This document shows positions 16,643 through 27,535 of a stretch of 64,000 bases of DNA, in pieces; positions within the stretch are counted from its first letter, which is position 1, and each line of letters begins with the position of its first letter. Source of the DNA: Streptomyces tsukubensis (GTDB lineage: Bacteria; Actinomycetota; Actinomycetes; Streptomycetales; Streptomycetaceae); NCBI RefSeq assembly GCF_009296025.1, contig NZ_CP045178.1, positions 2,666,001 to 2,730,000 of the forward strand, given 5' to 3'. Made by a program: the position numbers and the translations under genes. The notes below the pieces were generated by a model. It was not told where the DNA came from, did not search any database, and saw only the letters and a list, made by a program, of their open reading frames with translations.

Positions 16643-16961
16643 ACGGTGGGAGCCGACTTCGCGCCCGGACGCGCTCCGCGTCCGGGCCGCTCAGGGGTGC
16701 GGCTCTTCGGTTGTCCGCCTGGAGAGCGCATCACTCGCTGTGCCCGAGGCAGCACGAACAGTGTGGCGAAGGGGCGAGTGAAATAGCAACCCAACCATCA
16801 AACTCTGAAAGATTTCAGAATCTATTTTCGTGTTGATCCACTGCTGTGGAAATCTGCCACTGTGGAAAGGCGTAGCAGCGCCGGGGCAGGGGCGTCAGAC
16901 TGATGCCTCCTGCTGCTACCTGCTAGCTTCCTGCTACTTCACGAGGTGAGGGAGGGCGCGG
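16643..16961. other. Control region of the XRE/DUF397 pair
   Basis: About 320 bases. An AT-rich block at 16795-16860 holds the palindrome TCTGAAAGATTTCAGA (16804-16819) and two CTGTGGAAA copies near 16850. CTGCTA recurs near 16915-16935. No gene seen. Confidence 0.5.
16804..16819. promoter_or_regulatory. 16-bp inverted repeat, possible operator
   Basis: TCTGAAA (16804-16810) and TTTCAGA (16813-16819) flank GA. This is an unusually AT-rich site for this genome, about 140 bases before the XRE regulator gene, and may bind it. Confidence 0.4.
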
Positions 16962-17813
16962 ATGAGTGATCCGACGGTCCGTCGGCGGCGACTCGGCGCC
17001 GAGCTGCGCCGCTTGCGCGATGTCGCGGGGCTGAAGATCGACGAGGTGGTGGAACGCACCACGCTCAACGCCCCGAAGGTCAGCCGCATCGAGACCGCTC
17101 GCATCGGGGTGAAGGTCGCCGACCTGGACACACTCCTCGACCTCTACGCGGTGGACGACGCCGAGAAACGCGACGCGCTGCACCGCCTCGCCAGGGACGG
17201 CAGGACGCGCGGGTGGTGGCAGACCTACCGCGATTACATCTCTCCCGCGTACGCCGATCTCATCAGCCTGGAAGCGGACGCGAAGAGTATGCGTTCGTAC
17301 GAGACGACGCTGATCCCTGGACTCCTCCAGACCGCCGCCTACGCCCGCGCGACCATCGACGCCATCAATATGACGACTCCGAGGGAGCGCGTGAACGCGC
17401 TCGTCGAGATCCGGATGGCCCGTCAGTCGGTCCTCTCCCGGCCTCAGCCGCTGGAGTTGTGGGCCATCGTCCATGAGGCGGCCCTCCGCCTGGACGTTCC
17501 CGGGCCTCACGTGATGCGCGACCAGTTGCAGCGCCTGCTCGATCTCCAGGATCTTCCGCATGTCTCGATACAGGCTCTGCCGCTGGACGCCGCCCCGCAC
17601 CCGGGCCTCTCGGGAGCGTTCGCGGTGATCGGATTCCCGGAGACGGCCGACCTTGATGTCGTGCACGTGGAGTCACTGACCAGCGCGCTGTACGTCGAGG
17701 ATCCTGCGGAAGTGTCGATCTATGGCAGCGCGTTCGAGCGACTCCGCGCGGCGGCCCTGCCGTTCGACAAGACGGCCGACCTCATCGCACAAGTGAAGGA
17801 CAGCATCACATGA
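16962..17813 (+). CDS. XRE-family regulator with DUF5753 domain
   Basis: 283 residues. The N-terminal helix-turn-helix is LGAELRRLRDVAGLKIDEVV followed by APKVSRIETARIGVK (residues 10-50). The remainder is the DUF5753 region: SLEADAKSMRSYETTLIPGL and, further on, LDLQDLPHVSIQALPLD. Proteins of this kind are paired with small DUF397 proteins throughout Streptomyces and affect development and antibiotic production; some pairs behave like toxin-antitoxin modules. The stop overlaps the next ATG (ATGA). Start ATG 16962 follows GGAGGG. Confidence 0.93.
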   Translation: MSDPTVRRRRLGAELRRLRDVAGLKIDEVVERTTLNAPKVSRIETARIGVKVADLDTLLDLYAVDDAEKRDALHRLARDGRTRGWWQTYRDYISPAYADLISLEADAKSMRSYETTLIPGLLQTAAYARATIDAINMTTPRERVNALVEIRMARQSVLSRPQPLELWAIVHEAALRLDVPGPHVMRDQLQRLLDLQDLPHVSIQALPLDAAPHPGLSGAFAVIGFPETADLDVVHVESLTSALYVEDPAEVSIYGSAFERLRAAALPFDKTADLIAQVKDSIT

Positions 17814-18025
17814 CCCATATTCCGAACTCCTCCAGTACCCCGTTCACCTGGACCGCGCCGAAGCGCAGCGGCGGCAACAGCAACTGCGTGGAGGTGGCCC
17901 ACGGCATCACAGGGGTGATGCCCGTGCGCGACAGCAAGAACCCCGCAGGTCCTGCCATCGTCTTCGACGACACCGCGTGGAACGGTTTCGTCAACGGGCT
18001 GAAGACGGACACCGCCACTCGATAG
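17810..18025 (+). CDS. DUF397 protein
   Basis: 71 residues with the expected pattern: FTWTAPKRSGGNSNCVEVA near the start, VMPVRDSKNPAGPAIVF, then WNGFVNGLK. DUF397 proteins are small partners of XRE/DUF5753 regulators. Overlaps the regulator by ATGA and is followed directly by a strong terminator, so the two genes form one unit. Confidence 0.93.
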   Translation: MTHIPNSSSTPFTWTAPKRSGGNSNCVEVAHGITGVMPVRDSKNPAGPAIVFDDTAWNGFVNGLKTDTATR

Positions 18026-18040
18026 CGGTAACTGTCATCG

Positions 18041-18073
18041 GGGCCCCCGCCGGACACCGTCCGGCGGGGGCCC
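18041..18073 (+). terminator. Terminator of the XRE/DUF397 operon
   Basis: Perfect 15-bp stem (18041-18055 with 18059-18073) and a 3-base loop, 15 bases after the DUF397 stop. No T run. Confidence 0.85.
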
Positions 18074-18262
18074 GTCCATTTACGGCACATCGCCTTGACT
18101 GTGACGCACGGTATTTCATGCCCATATACTCCCCACTCAGCTCAGCCCATCGGCCCGCCCGGGGCCCGGGGACCCGGTCGGGCGCCCTTCCCTCACGACG
18201 GCGCCCGCCAACCTGAACCAGCCGGTCCCGCCAAGCCGACCGGTATGCCTTCGGAGGACTTT

Positions 18263-19651
18263 GTGACGCAGCAGCGGACAGCGGGACGGCATGCCGTGGT
18301 CATCGGTGCGGGACTCGCGGGAATGCTGGCCGCGTGGGTGCTCCGCGAACACGCCGGACGAGTGACGGTCATCGAACGCGACCGGGCCCCGGAAGGCCCC
18401 AAGCCCCGGGCAGGGGTACCTCAGGGGCGCCACGCCCATGTGCTGCTGCCCAGCGGACAGCGTGCCCTCGACGCGCTGCTCCCCGGCACCGTGGACCGGC
18501 TGCTGAACGACGGCGCGCGCCAGGTGGGCATGCCCGAGGACATGGTGCAGTGGCAGGCGGGCCGCTGGTATCTGAGGACTCCGGCCAGCATTCATCTGCT
18601 CGCCTGCACAAGGCCGTTGATCGACTGGACCGTACGCGAGCGGGTGCGGAGCGACGACAGGATCCACTTCACGCAGTCCACCGAGGCGGCCGCCCTCCTC
18701 GGTGACGCGGGGCGGGTGCGGGGTGTGCGCGTCAGGGGTCGGGGCGCGGGCGACAGGGCCACACGGGACATCGAGGCCGACCTGGTCATCGACGCGTCGG
18801 GGAGGAGTTCCGCCTCCCCCCTCTGGCTGAACGAGATCGGTGCGCGGGCGCCGCGCGAGGAGTCCATCGATACGGGACTCGCCTACGCCAGTCAGGTCTT
18901 CAGGGCGCCCGAGGGCGAACCCGACCCCGCCTTCCACTGTTTCTACGTACTCCCCAACGCGGCACAGCCCCTCACGGCCGTACTGCTGCGCGTCGAGGAG
19001 GGCCGCTGGATCGCCAGTCTCTCCGGCCCTCGGGGCCTCGAACCCCCCACCGATGCCGAGGGGTTCGTCGACTACGCGTCGCGTTACCCGCACCCGCACC
19101 TCAGGGACTGGCTGAGCAAGGCGGTGGCGGAGTCGCCGGTGGTGGGCGGCAGGCACAACGCCAACGTCCGCAGGTACTACGAGGAGCGGGGCCGCCTGCC
19201 CGCAGGGTTCCTGGCCATGGGGGACGCGCTGTGTGCCTTCAACCCCATCTACGGGCAGGGCATGTCGGTCGCGGCGCTCGGGGCGGTGGCGCTCCGCGCG
19301 GCCCTCTCCGACCGCGACTCCGTACCGACCACGGCGCGGACCCAGCGGGCCCTGGCCGCCGTCGCCCGACAGGCCTGGGAGATCGCCGCGGGCGCGGACA
19401 AGGAGATTCCCGGCGTCGAGTTCTACGGTACGGCGCGGGGCGCGACGGCGGACGCGGCTGCCTGGTACCTGCGCCGCCTCCAGCAACGCGTGCCGGGGAA
19501 CCCCACGCTGGGTGCCGCCTACCGGGACGTCCTCGCGCTGAACGCCCCCTTGACCACCTTGTTCGCCCCGAGGAACGCGGCGGACGTCCTCTTCACCCGA
19601 GTACCCGCGACCCCCGAACACCCCCCGCTCACCCGGGACTCGCTCGACTGA
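18263..19651 (+). CDS. FAD-dependent oxidoreductase/monooxygenase
   Basis: 462 residues. The dinucleotide-binding motif HAVVIGAGLAGMLAAW lies at the very N-terminus, a second FAD contact is FLAMGDALCAFNPIYGQGMS (the GD motif of group A flavin monooxygenases), and VIDASGRSS sits between. GTG 18263 has GGAGG six bases before it and gives the normal short lead before the first strand; the in-frame ATG at 18245 has no such site. No membrane segment. It stands alone, and its substrate cannot be told; relatives include geranylgeranyl-reductase-like and hydroxylating enzymes of secondary metabolism. Confidence 0.88.
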   Translation: MTQQRTAGRHAVVIGAGLAGMLAAWVLREHAGRVTVIERDRAPEGPKPRAGVPQGRHAHVLLPSGQRALDALLPGTVDRLLNDGARQVGMPEDMVQWQAGRWYLRTPASIHLLACTRPLIDWTVRERVRSDDRIHFTQSTEAAALLGDAGRVRGVRVRGRGAGDRATRDIEADLVIDASGRSSASPLWLNEIGARAPREESIDTGLAYASQVFRAPEGEPDPAFHCFYVLPNAAQPLTAVLLRVEEGRWIASLSGPRGLEPPTDAEGFVDYASRYPHPHLRDWLSKAVAESPVVGGRHNANVRRYYEERGRLPAGFLAMGDALCAFNPIYGQGMSVAALGAVALRAALSDRDSVPTTARTQRALAAVARQAWEIAAGADKEIPGVEFYGTARGATADAAAWYLRRLQQRVPGNPTLGAAYRDVLALNAPLTTLFAPRNAADVLFTRVPATPEHPPLTRDSLD

Positions 19652-19719
19652 ACCGGCGGGGCCGGTACCGGACCGAACCTGCTCGGCTGAACCGGCGGGG
19701 CGGGGCAGGCCGGAGCGGC

Positions 19720-19773
19720 GGGGGCGCGAGGGCGCGCGGCCCAATCGGGGGCGCGAGGGCGCGCGGCCCAATT
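19720..19773. repeat. Two tandem copies of a 27-bp unit
   Basis: 19720-19746 and 19747-19773 differ only in the last base. They lie between the convergent flavoprotein and permease genes, whose 204-base gap holds nothing else seen. Confidence 0.9.
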
Positions 19774-19855
19774 CGGAGAGCCGCACACCGCGAGGCCCAC
19801 TCCGCACAGGCCCCTACCGCGAGCCCCGCCCCGCCGGCCCCACCCCGCCGGCCCG

Positions 19856-20746
19856 TCAGGACACGATGTCCTTCCGGGCGAACCCCCGGAACGCCAGGGC
19901 GAACAGCACCAGCGCGTACGCCACCGAGACCGACGCGCCCTGGAGCATCCCGTTCCACTCCAGCTGCGGCTGGATCGCGTCGGCCCACGCGAACTGCCAG
20001 TGCGCGGGCAGGAAGTCCCGCCAGTGTCCGAGCGCCGTCACCGCGTCGAGGACGTTGCCGATGATGGTGAGGCCGACCGCGCCACCGACCGCGCCGAGCG
20101 GAGCGTCCGTCCTCGTGGAGAGCCAGAAGGCGAGCGCCGCCGTGACGAGCTGCGAGACGAAGATGTACGCGACGACCAGCGCGAGCCGCCCCACGGCCTC
20201 CCCGGCGGGGAGGGTGCCCCCGGTGGGGACCTCCAGCGGGCCCCAGCCGTACAGGACCGCGCCCAGGGCCAGACCGACCAGCGGCAGGACCACCATCGCC
20301 GCGAGGCTGAACGCGAGGCCGACCGTCAGCTTGCTCGCCAGCAGCCGGGCCCTGGGAACGGGCGCGGCGAGCAGATAGCGCAGCGAGGACCAGCTCGCCT
20401 CGGAGGCGACCGTGTCACCGCAGAACAGCGCGACCGGCACGACCAGCAGGAACCCCGCCGATACGAAGAGGCAGGTGGCGGCGAAGTTGCCCGCGGACGC
20501 GGTGGCCGTGTCCATGAGGGTGATCCGGCCGGCCCCCGCGCCGTCACCGCCCGGTGTGCCGCCCACCGCGAAGGCGATGGCCAGCACGAACGGCAGCAGC
20601 GCGAGCACCGCCCCCATCACCAGCGTGCGGCGCCGCTTCAGCTGGCGCACCGCCTCGACGCGCAGCGGCAGGGTGCGGGAGGCCCGGTAGCCCGGGGCCG
20701 TCGCGGGCGACCCGGAGGGCGCACGCGGGGTGGTCACGGTGCTCAT
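19856..20746 (-). CDS. ABC-2 type transporter permease
   Basis: 296 residues with about six membrane segments: VMGAVLALLPFVLAIAFAVG, FAATCLFVSAGFLLVVPVAL, FSLAAMVVLPLVGLALGAVL, LALVVAYIFVSQLVTAALAF and others, ending with ASVSVAYALVLFALAF. The phrase GDTVASEASWSSLRYLLAAPV is typical of ABC-2 permeases. ATG 20746 overlaps the stop of the hydrolase/ATPase fusion gene (ATGA), so both are made together and form one transporter. Confidence 0.9.
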   Translation of the reverse strand: MSTVTTPRAPSGSPATAPGYRASRTLPLRVEAVRQLKRRRTLVMGAVLALLPFVLAIAFAVGGTPGGDGAGAGRITLMDTATASAGNFAATCLFVSAGFLLVVPVALFCGDTVASEASWSSLRYLLAAPVPRARLLASKLTVGLAFSLAAMVVLPLVGLALGAVLYGWGPLEVPTGGTLPAGEAVGRLALVVAYIFVSQLVTAALAFWLSTRTDAPLGAVGGAVGLTIIGNVLDAVTALGHWRDFLPAHWQFAWADAIQPQLEWNGMLQGASVSVAYALVLFALAFRGFARKDIVS

Positions 20747-23598
20747 GCGTCGGCTCCGATCAGGTGCAGGAAGGCGTCCTCCAGGCGGCGGTGGGGGCCG
20801 ACGGAGGTCACGGGCAGGTCGAGTTTGACCAGCTCGGGCAGGAGCTCCTGGGTGGTGATGCCGTCGAGCCGCAGCAGCAGCCCGCCGTCGGTGGCGACGG
20901 CCGAGGCGACCCCCGGCAGCTCCCCCGTCCTGTCGGCGAGCACGTCGGGGGTGTCCGTGGCCAGTCCGACGAACACGGTGTCGCCCGAACCGATGATCTC
21001 GGCCACCGGTCCCGCCTGCACGAGCTGTCCCCGGTCCATGACGACGAGGTGCGTGCACGACTGCTCGACCTCGGCCAGCAGGTGGCTGGAGACGATCACC
21101 GTTCTGCCGCCCTCCGCGTACCGGATCATCACCTCGCGCATCTCCCTGATCTGGGGCGGGTCGAGGCCGTTGGTCGGTTCGTCGAGGATCAGCAGGTCCG
21201 GGAGGCCGAGCATGGCCTGGGCGATGGCGAGACGCTGGCGCATGCCCTGCGAGTACGTCCGCACGGCGCGCCCCAGCGCGTCGCCGAGCCCCGCGATCTC
21301 CAGCGCCTCCTCGATGTGGGCGTCCTCGGCGGGGCGGCCCGTCGCCTGCCAGTACAGGTCGAGGTTGGCCCGGCCCGTGAGGTGCGGCAGGAACCCTGCG
21401 CCCTCGACGAAGGAGCCGACACGGGAGAGTACGGGCGCTCCCGGCCTGATGGCGTGCCCGAAGACGCGGATCTCTCCCGCGTCGGGGGTGATCAGCCCCA
21501 TGAGCATCCGCAGGGTCGTCGTCTTGCCTGCGCCGTTGGGCCCGAGCAGACCGAGGACCTGGCCCTTGCCCACCTCGAAGGACAGGTCCCGCACGGCGTA
21601 CCTGTCGGCGGAGCGCGCGTACCGCTTGCTCAGCCCGGTGATGCGCAGCGGCACCTCTGCCAGGTCCGGGTCCGCGGGCGGGGCCGCGGTGCGGCGGCGG
21701 GCGACGACCAGCAGTGCGAGGGCGACGACGGCGGCTGCCGCGGGCAGCATCCACACCCAGGAGGGCAGCGAGGCGGCGGCTGTCGTCACGCCGGGCGCGG
21801 TGGGCACGTGGAGTGCGGTGACCGGCGTGACCGTGTAGGTGGCGGGCTCGGCAGGCGAGGCGTACCCGAGGTCGGTCGCCGACAGGACGAGACGCAGCCG
21901 GTGCCCCTTCTGCACCTGGTGGTCGACGGCGGGCAGGGTGATGTCGACGTCCTTGCCCTGCTTGGCGCCGTCGACGCGGACCGGTGAGACGAGTTGCGAG
22001 GGCAGCGTCTGCTGCTTGCCGTCCGCGCTGACGTCGTAGACCTTGGCGAAGAGCACGGCCTCACCGGTGGTCGAGGAGACCCTGACGCGAGTGGTGGGGG
22101 TGCCTGTGACGCGCAGCCCCTTGGTCAGTGGCTTCGTCTCGAACCGGGCGAACTGGCCGGGGAAGTCGATCGAGAGACCGAGCCCCGCGTTGGCCAGTTG
22201 GGCGGCCCCGCCGACCCCCGGCACGCTGGAGATCGCGGGTGGCGCCCCGCCCGGCGGGTTGGAGAAGGTCTCGGTGGAGCGGGGCAGCCTGAAGGCCTGT
22301 TCGCCCGAGCCGTCGCCCGCGTCGGAACGGTCGCCCTGGCCCGCCGAGTCCGTGTCGGCGCGCCCCTCCTGGCCAGGCGCCTTGCTGCGGCGGGCGCCCG
22401 TGCCCTCGCCGTCGCCGCCGGTGCCCCGGTCGGCCCGGCCGGGGGCGGTCCCCGTCAGCCCCGGGTAGCTGGAACCGTCGGCGCCGCGCAGCCGGGCCGC
22501 GCCGTCCGTGGAGTCGACCCCGCCGGTGCGCGAGACACGGAATGCGGGGCCGGTGTCGACGGAGGTGTCCTTCTTCAGATACCGGTCGAACCAGTGAGTG
22601 ACGCGCTCGGAGACCCGGTCGACCTCCATGTCGCCACCGTCGTGGCCGCCGGCGATCCAGTCCACGTCGACAGGCGCGCCGTTGGCCTTGATCCGCTTGG
22701 CCATGGCGTCGGCCTGCCCGAGCGGGAAGAGCGAGTCGGTCTGGCCCTGGGCGATGAAGGTGGGCACCTTGATGCGGTCACCCACAGCGGAGGGGCTGCG
22801 TTCCTCCAGCAGTTCACGTGCGGCGGCGTCCGGCTTTCCCTTGACCGCGACGCGTTGGTACATGTCGCACAGCTTCTTCTCGAACCTGCCGCAGCCGATG
22901 CCCGTGGCGCTGGGCCTGGCACCGATGTCCGCCGAGCCCGAGGTGAAGAAGATCCCCGCCCACAGCTTCTTGAAGACGTTGTTGGGGAAGAGCGCGTCCG
23001 CGAGGTTCCAGTAGGTGATCTGCGGGGCGATGGCGTCGACCCGCTTGTCGTACCCCGCGGCGAGCAAGGAGACCGCCCCGCCGTAGGAGGCCCCGGTCAC
23101 TCCGACCCTCGGGTCGCCCTTGGAGTCGAGTCGCACTTCCGGGCGGGTGGCCAGCCAGTCGATGAGGTGCGAGACGTCGGCGACTTCGCCCTTCGGGTCG
23201 TTCAGCCCGATCTTGCCCGTGGATTTGCCGAAGCTCCTGGCGGACCAGGTCAGCACCGCGTATCCGTGGCGGGCCAGTTTCTCCGCCTGCGGGCGCACGT
23301 CGGCCTTGCTGCCGCCGAATCCGTGCGTCAGCAGCACGGCGGGGCGTTTCTTCCCCGAGTCCCCCGCCGTGAAGTACGAGGTGTCGATGCGCGCTCCGCC
23401 GGGCATGGTCCGCATCGCGTCGCTCCGGTGCACGGACCCCCCGGAGTCCGCCGCGGCGGGCCCCGCCCCGGCCCCCAGCATGACGAGGGCCATGGCGGCG
23501 AGCACGGCGGAGACCCGTCGTGCCAGAAGCGGCCGTCGTGTCCTTCGCGGCGGGAGGGGGCCGGGCGGCCCGGCCCGCTGAGGCAGTCGGAGATCCAT
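20743..23598 (-). CDS. Secreted alpha/beta-hydrolase fused to ABC ATPase
   Basis: About 951 residues from ATG 23598. Order: signal or anchor segment (AVLAAMALVMLGAG), then a CocE/X-prolyl-peptidase-like hydrolase with VLLTHGFGGS, nucleophile in VGVTGASYGGAVS, and GGHDGGD bearing the His. An 80-residue Gly/Ser/Asp-rich linker follows, then a jelly-roll domain (residues 510-630), one membrane segment (WVWMLPAAAAVVALALLVVA), and a cytoplasmic ABC domain with GPNGAGKTTT, YSQGMRQRLAIA and LLILDEPTNGLD. The hydrolase would face outside and the ATPase inside. The next gene, overlapping by ATGA, is the permease. There is no sign of a sequencing fusion: the frame is continuous and coding throughout. 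An in-frame ATG at 23709 is less likely as start. Confidence 0.85.
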   Translation of the reverse strand: MDLRLPQRAGPPGPLPPRRTRRPLLARRVSAVLAAMALVMLGAGAGPAAADSGGSVHRSDAMRTMPGGARIDTSYFTAGDSGKKRPAVLLTHGFGGSKADVRPQAEKLARHGYAVLTWSARSFGKSTGKIGLNDPKGEVADVSHLIDWLATRPEVRLDSKGDPRVGVTGASYGGAVSLLAAGYDKRVDAIAPQITYWNLADALFPNNVFKKLWAGIFFTSGSADIGARPSATGIGCGRFEKKLCDMYQRVAVKGKPDAAARELLEERSPSAVGDRIKVPTFIAQGQTDSLFPLGQADAMAKRIKANGAPVDVDWIAGGHDGGDMEVDRVSERVTHWFDRYLKKDTSVDTGPAFRVSRTGGVDSTDGAARLRGADGSSYPGLTGTAPGRADRGTGGDGEGTGARRSKAPGQEGRADTDSAGQGDRSDAGDGSGEQAFRLPRSTETFSNPPGGAPPAISSVPGVGGAAQLANAGLGLSIDFPGQFARFETKPLTKGLRVTGTPTTRVRVSSTTGEAVLFAKVYDVSADGKQQTLPSQLVSPVRVDGAKQGKDVDITLPAVDHQVQKGHRLRLVLSATDLGYASPAEPATYTVTPVTALHVPTAPGVTTAAASLPSWVWMLPAAAAVVALALLVVARRRTAAPPADPDLAEVPLRITGLSKRYARSADRYAVRDLSFEVGKGQVLGLLGPNGAGKTTTLRMLMGLITPDAGEIRVFGHAIRPGAPVLSRVGSFVEGAGFLPHLTGRANLDLYWQATGRPAEDAHIEEALEIAGLGDALGRAVRTYSQGMRQRLAIAQAMLGLPDLLILDEPTNGLDPPQIREMREVMIRYAEGGRTVIVSSHLLAEVEQSCTHLVVMDRGQLVQAGPVAEIIGSGDTVFVGLATDTPDVLADRTGELPGVASAVATDGGLLLRLDGITTQELLPELVKLDLPVTSVGPHRRLEDAFLHLIGADA

Positions 23599-23961
23599 GC
23601 GCCCACCGTACGGCCCTTCGACGACAGCCAGGACAGCCTGTGGACAACCGGCCGGGCCGCCCTGTGGAAAACCTACGTATCCCCTGGTCAAACGTGCGGA
23701 GACCCGCACGCGGGGCCAGGCGGGGGGCCGCCCCTCTGCCGTCCTGATGTGCCGTCAGGCGCCGAGTGGTGTGGCCCGTCCGCCCTGGGCCACGCCACTC
23801 CGACGCCACTCCCCTGCGACTCCCACGCCACTCCTACGGTCCCGGCGACCGCCAGGGCCACCCGGGACGGCCTTGCGGCGGTCACGGACGCTGTGGGTCC
23901 AGCTCACCGTCGCGATGGTCGAGTGGCCGAGCAGCACGAGCCGCACTGCTCCTCGTAGACC
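23599..23961. other. Intergenic region between the fusion gene and mmsA
   Basis: About 360 bases. Several CGCCACTCC-like repeats lie at 23795-23840. The promoter of the fusion gene must be here. No credible gene; open frames are shadows of one another. Confidence 0.4.
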
Positions 23962-25461
<1,500 letters not shown>

Positions 25462-25639
25462 GGTGGGGCGCCTTCTCTCTTCGGTCGGTCTGCGGCTTCG
25501 GCTCGTACCGGGCGGGCAGGGCGGGGCTGAGCCGGGGTGTGTGACCGGGCCGGGGCGGCGGCGCGCGCGTGGAGCGGGCCGCGTGGCGGCGTGCGTGTGC
25601 CCGCCCGGGTCGGCCCGCCCTCCTCCCTGGCAGGTGCTC

Positions 25640-27535
25640 CTACAGATGCGTGCGGCGCGCGCCCGTCTGCCGGTCGTACTTCTTCCGTGCCTCGACCGCC
25701 GCCGGGCGTGTCGCGGTCTCGGCCACCGGAACATCCCACCACGCCTGCGCAGGGGGCGCGCCGGACACTGTGTCTGCCGTTTCGGTCTCCACATAGACAC
25801 ATGTGGGGCGGTCGCAGACGCGCGCCTTGCCGAGTGCCTCGCGCAGTTCTCGGACGCTCCTCGCGGTCAGTACGCGCATGCCGAGACTGGCCGCGTTGGC
25901 CGCCAGGTCCACGGGGAGCGGGGCGCCGCCGGTGGGCGACCCGTCCTCGGCGGGATAGCGGTAGGCGGTGCCGTACCCCTCCGCTCCGACGGTCTTCGAG
26001 AGGCCACCGATGGAGGCGTAGCCGTGGTTCTGGAGGATGACGACCTTGATCGGGATGTTCTCCTGGACCGCCGTGACGATCTCGGTGGGCATCATCAGAT
26101 AGGTCCCGTCGCCGACCAGCGCCCACACCGGGCTGCCGGGCGCCGCGAGGCTCACGCCGATCGCGGCCGGGATCTCGTATCCCATGCAGGAGTAGCCGTA
26201 CTCGACGTGGTACTGGCGCGGCGACCGGGCACGCCACAGTTTGTGCAGGTCACCGGGGAGCGAACCGGCCGCATTGATGAGGATGTCGGTGTGGTCGACG
26301 AGGGAGTCGAGGACGCCGAGCACCTGCTGCTGGGTGGGGCGAAGCAGGTCGTCCTCGGGCGTGAAGGCCGCGTCGACGCGGTACTCCCAGCGGCTCTTGT
26401 CCGCCGTGTACTGGCTGACGTACTCGGCGGTGACGCGGTGGCCGGCGAGCCCGGTGGTCAGGTCGTCCAGTCCCGAGCGGGCGTCGGCCACGAGGGACAG
26501 CGCGCCGAGCTTGCGGCTGTCGAAGGAGGCGATGTTGAGGTTGACGAAGCGGACTCCGTCGGCGCCGCTCCCCCCGCTCCCCTCGAACAGGGTGCGGGAA
26601 GCGGTGGTGAAGTCGGTGTAGCGGGTGCCGACACCGATGACGAGGTCGGCGGCGCGGGCCAGTTCGTCGGCGGTGGCGGTGCCGGTGTGACCGATGCCGC
26701 CGACATCGGCGGGGTGGTCGTGGGGCAGGGAGCCCTTGCCCGCCTGGGTGGACGCGACGGGGATGCCGGTGGCGTCGGCGAAGGCGCGCAGGGCGTCCTC
26801 GGCCGCGCTGTGGTGGACGCCGCCGCCCGCCACCAGCAGGGGGCGCTCCGCCGCCCGGATCGCCCGGACGGCGGCGGCCAGTTCGTAGGGGTCGGGCTGG
26901 GGCCTGCGTACATGCCAGACGCGTTCCGCGAAGAACTCCTCCGGCCAGTCGTACGCCTCGGCCTGCACGTCCTGCGGCAGCGCGAGGGTGACGGCGCCGG
27001 TGTCCACAGGGTCGGACAGCACCCCCATGGCCTGGAGCGCGGCGGGGATCAGTGCCTCGGGGCGGCCGATCCGGTCGAAGTACTTCGAGACGGGCCGCAG
27101 GCAGTCGTTGACGGAGATGTCACCCGCGTACGGGGTCTCCAGTTGCTGGAGCACGGGGTCGGCGACGCGCGTCGCGAAAGTGTCCCCCGGCAGCAGGAGT
27201 ACGGGCAGCCGGTTGACGGTGGCGAGCGCCGCCCCGGTCACGAGGTTGGTGGCGCCGGGGCCGATGGAGGTGGTGACGGCGTGCGTGGAGAGCCGGCCGC
27301 TCTGCCTGGCGTAGCCGGTGGCCGCGTGCACCATGGCCTGTTCGTTGCGGCCCTGGTGGAAGGGCATGGTGTCGGCGTGCTCCACGAGCGCCTGGCCGAC
27401 CCCGGCCACATTGCCGTGGCCGAAGATGCCCCAGGTGGCGCCGATCAGCCGGTGCCGCTCACCGTCGCGCTCGGTGTACTGGCGGGTGAGGAAGGCGATG
27501 AGGGCCTGGGCGACGGTCAGTCGACGGGTACTCAT
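25640..27535 (-). CDS. iolD: 3D-trihydroxycyclohexane-1,2-dione hydrolase
   Basis: ThDP-dependent ring-opening enzyme of myo-inositol catabolism giving 5-deoxyglucuronate. 631 residues, as expected. Features: IFGHGNVAGVGQALVEHADT in the N-terminal domain, and the ThDP/Mg motif LVGDGTYLMMPTEIVTAVQ in the C-terminal domain with the closing NHGYASIG. ATG 27535 overlaps the iolB stop (ATGA), so translation is coupled. Confidence 0.95.
   Translation of the reverse strand: MSTRRLTVAQALIAFLTRQYTERDGERHRLIGATWGIFGHGNVAGVGQALVEHADTMPFHQGRNEQAMVHAATGYARQSGRLSTHAVTTSIGPGATNLVTGAALATVNRLPVLLLPGDTFATRVADPVLQQLETPYAGDISVNDCLRPVSKYFDRIGRPEALIPAALQAMGVLSDPVDTGAVTLALPQDVQAEAYDWPEEFFAERVWHVRRPQPDPYELAAAVRAIRAAERPLLVAGGGVHHSAAEDALRAFADATGIPVASTQAGKGSLPHDHPADVGGIGHTGTATADELARAADLVIGVGTRYTDFTTASRTLFEGSGGSGADGVRFVNLNIASFDSRKLGALSLVADARSGLDDLTTGLAGHRVTAEYVSQYTADKSRWEYRVDAAFTPEDDLLRPTQQQVLGVLDSLVDHTDILINAAGSLPGDLHKLWRARSPRQYHVEYGYSCMGYEIPAAIGVSLAAPGSPVWALVGDGTYLMMPTEIVTAVQENIPIKVVILQNHGYASIGGLSKTVGAEGYGTAYRYPAEDGSPTGGAPLPVDLAANAASLGMRVLTARSVRELREALGKARVCDRPTCVYVETETADTVSGAPPAQAWWDVPVAETATRPAAVEARKKYDRQTGARRTHL

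Noticed and set aside
16510..16794. Minus-strand 94-codon frame overlapping the small hypothetical gene
   Set aside because: Pro/Arg-rich with poor third-position bias; the other frame (16304-16642) shows real bias.
21994..23958. Plus-strand frame of 654 codons opposite the hydrolase/ATPase fusion
   Set aside because: Shadow of the real minus-strand gene; no motif, biased composition.
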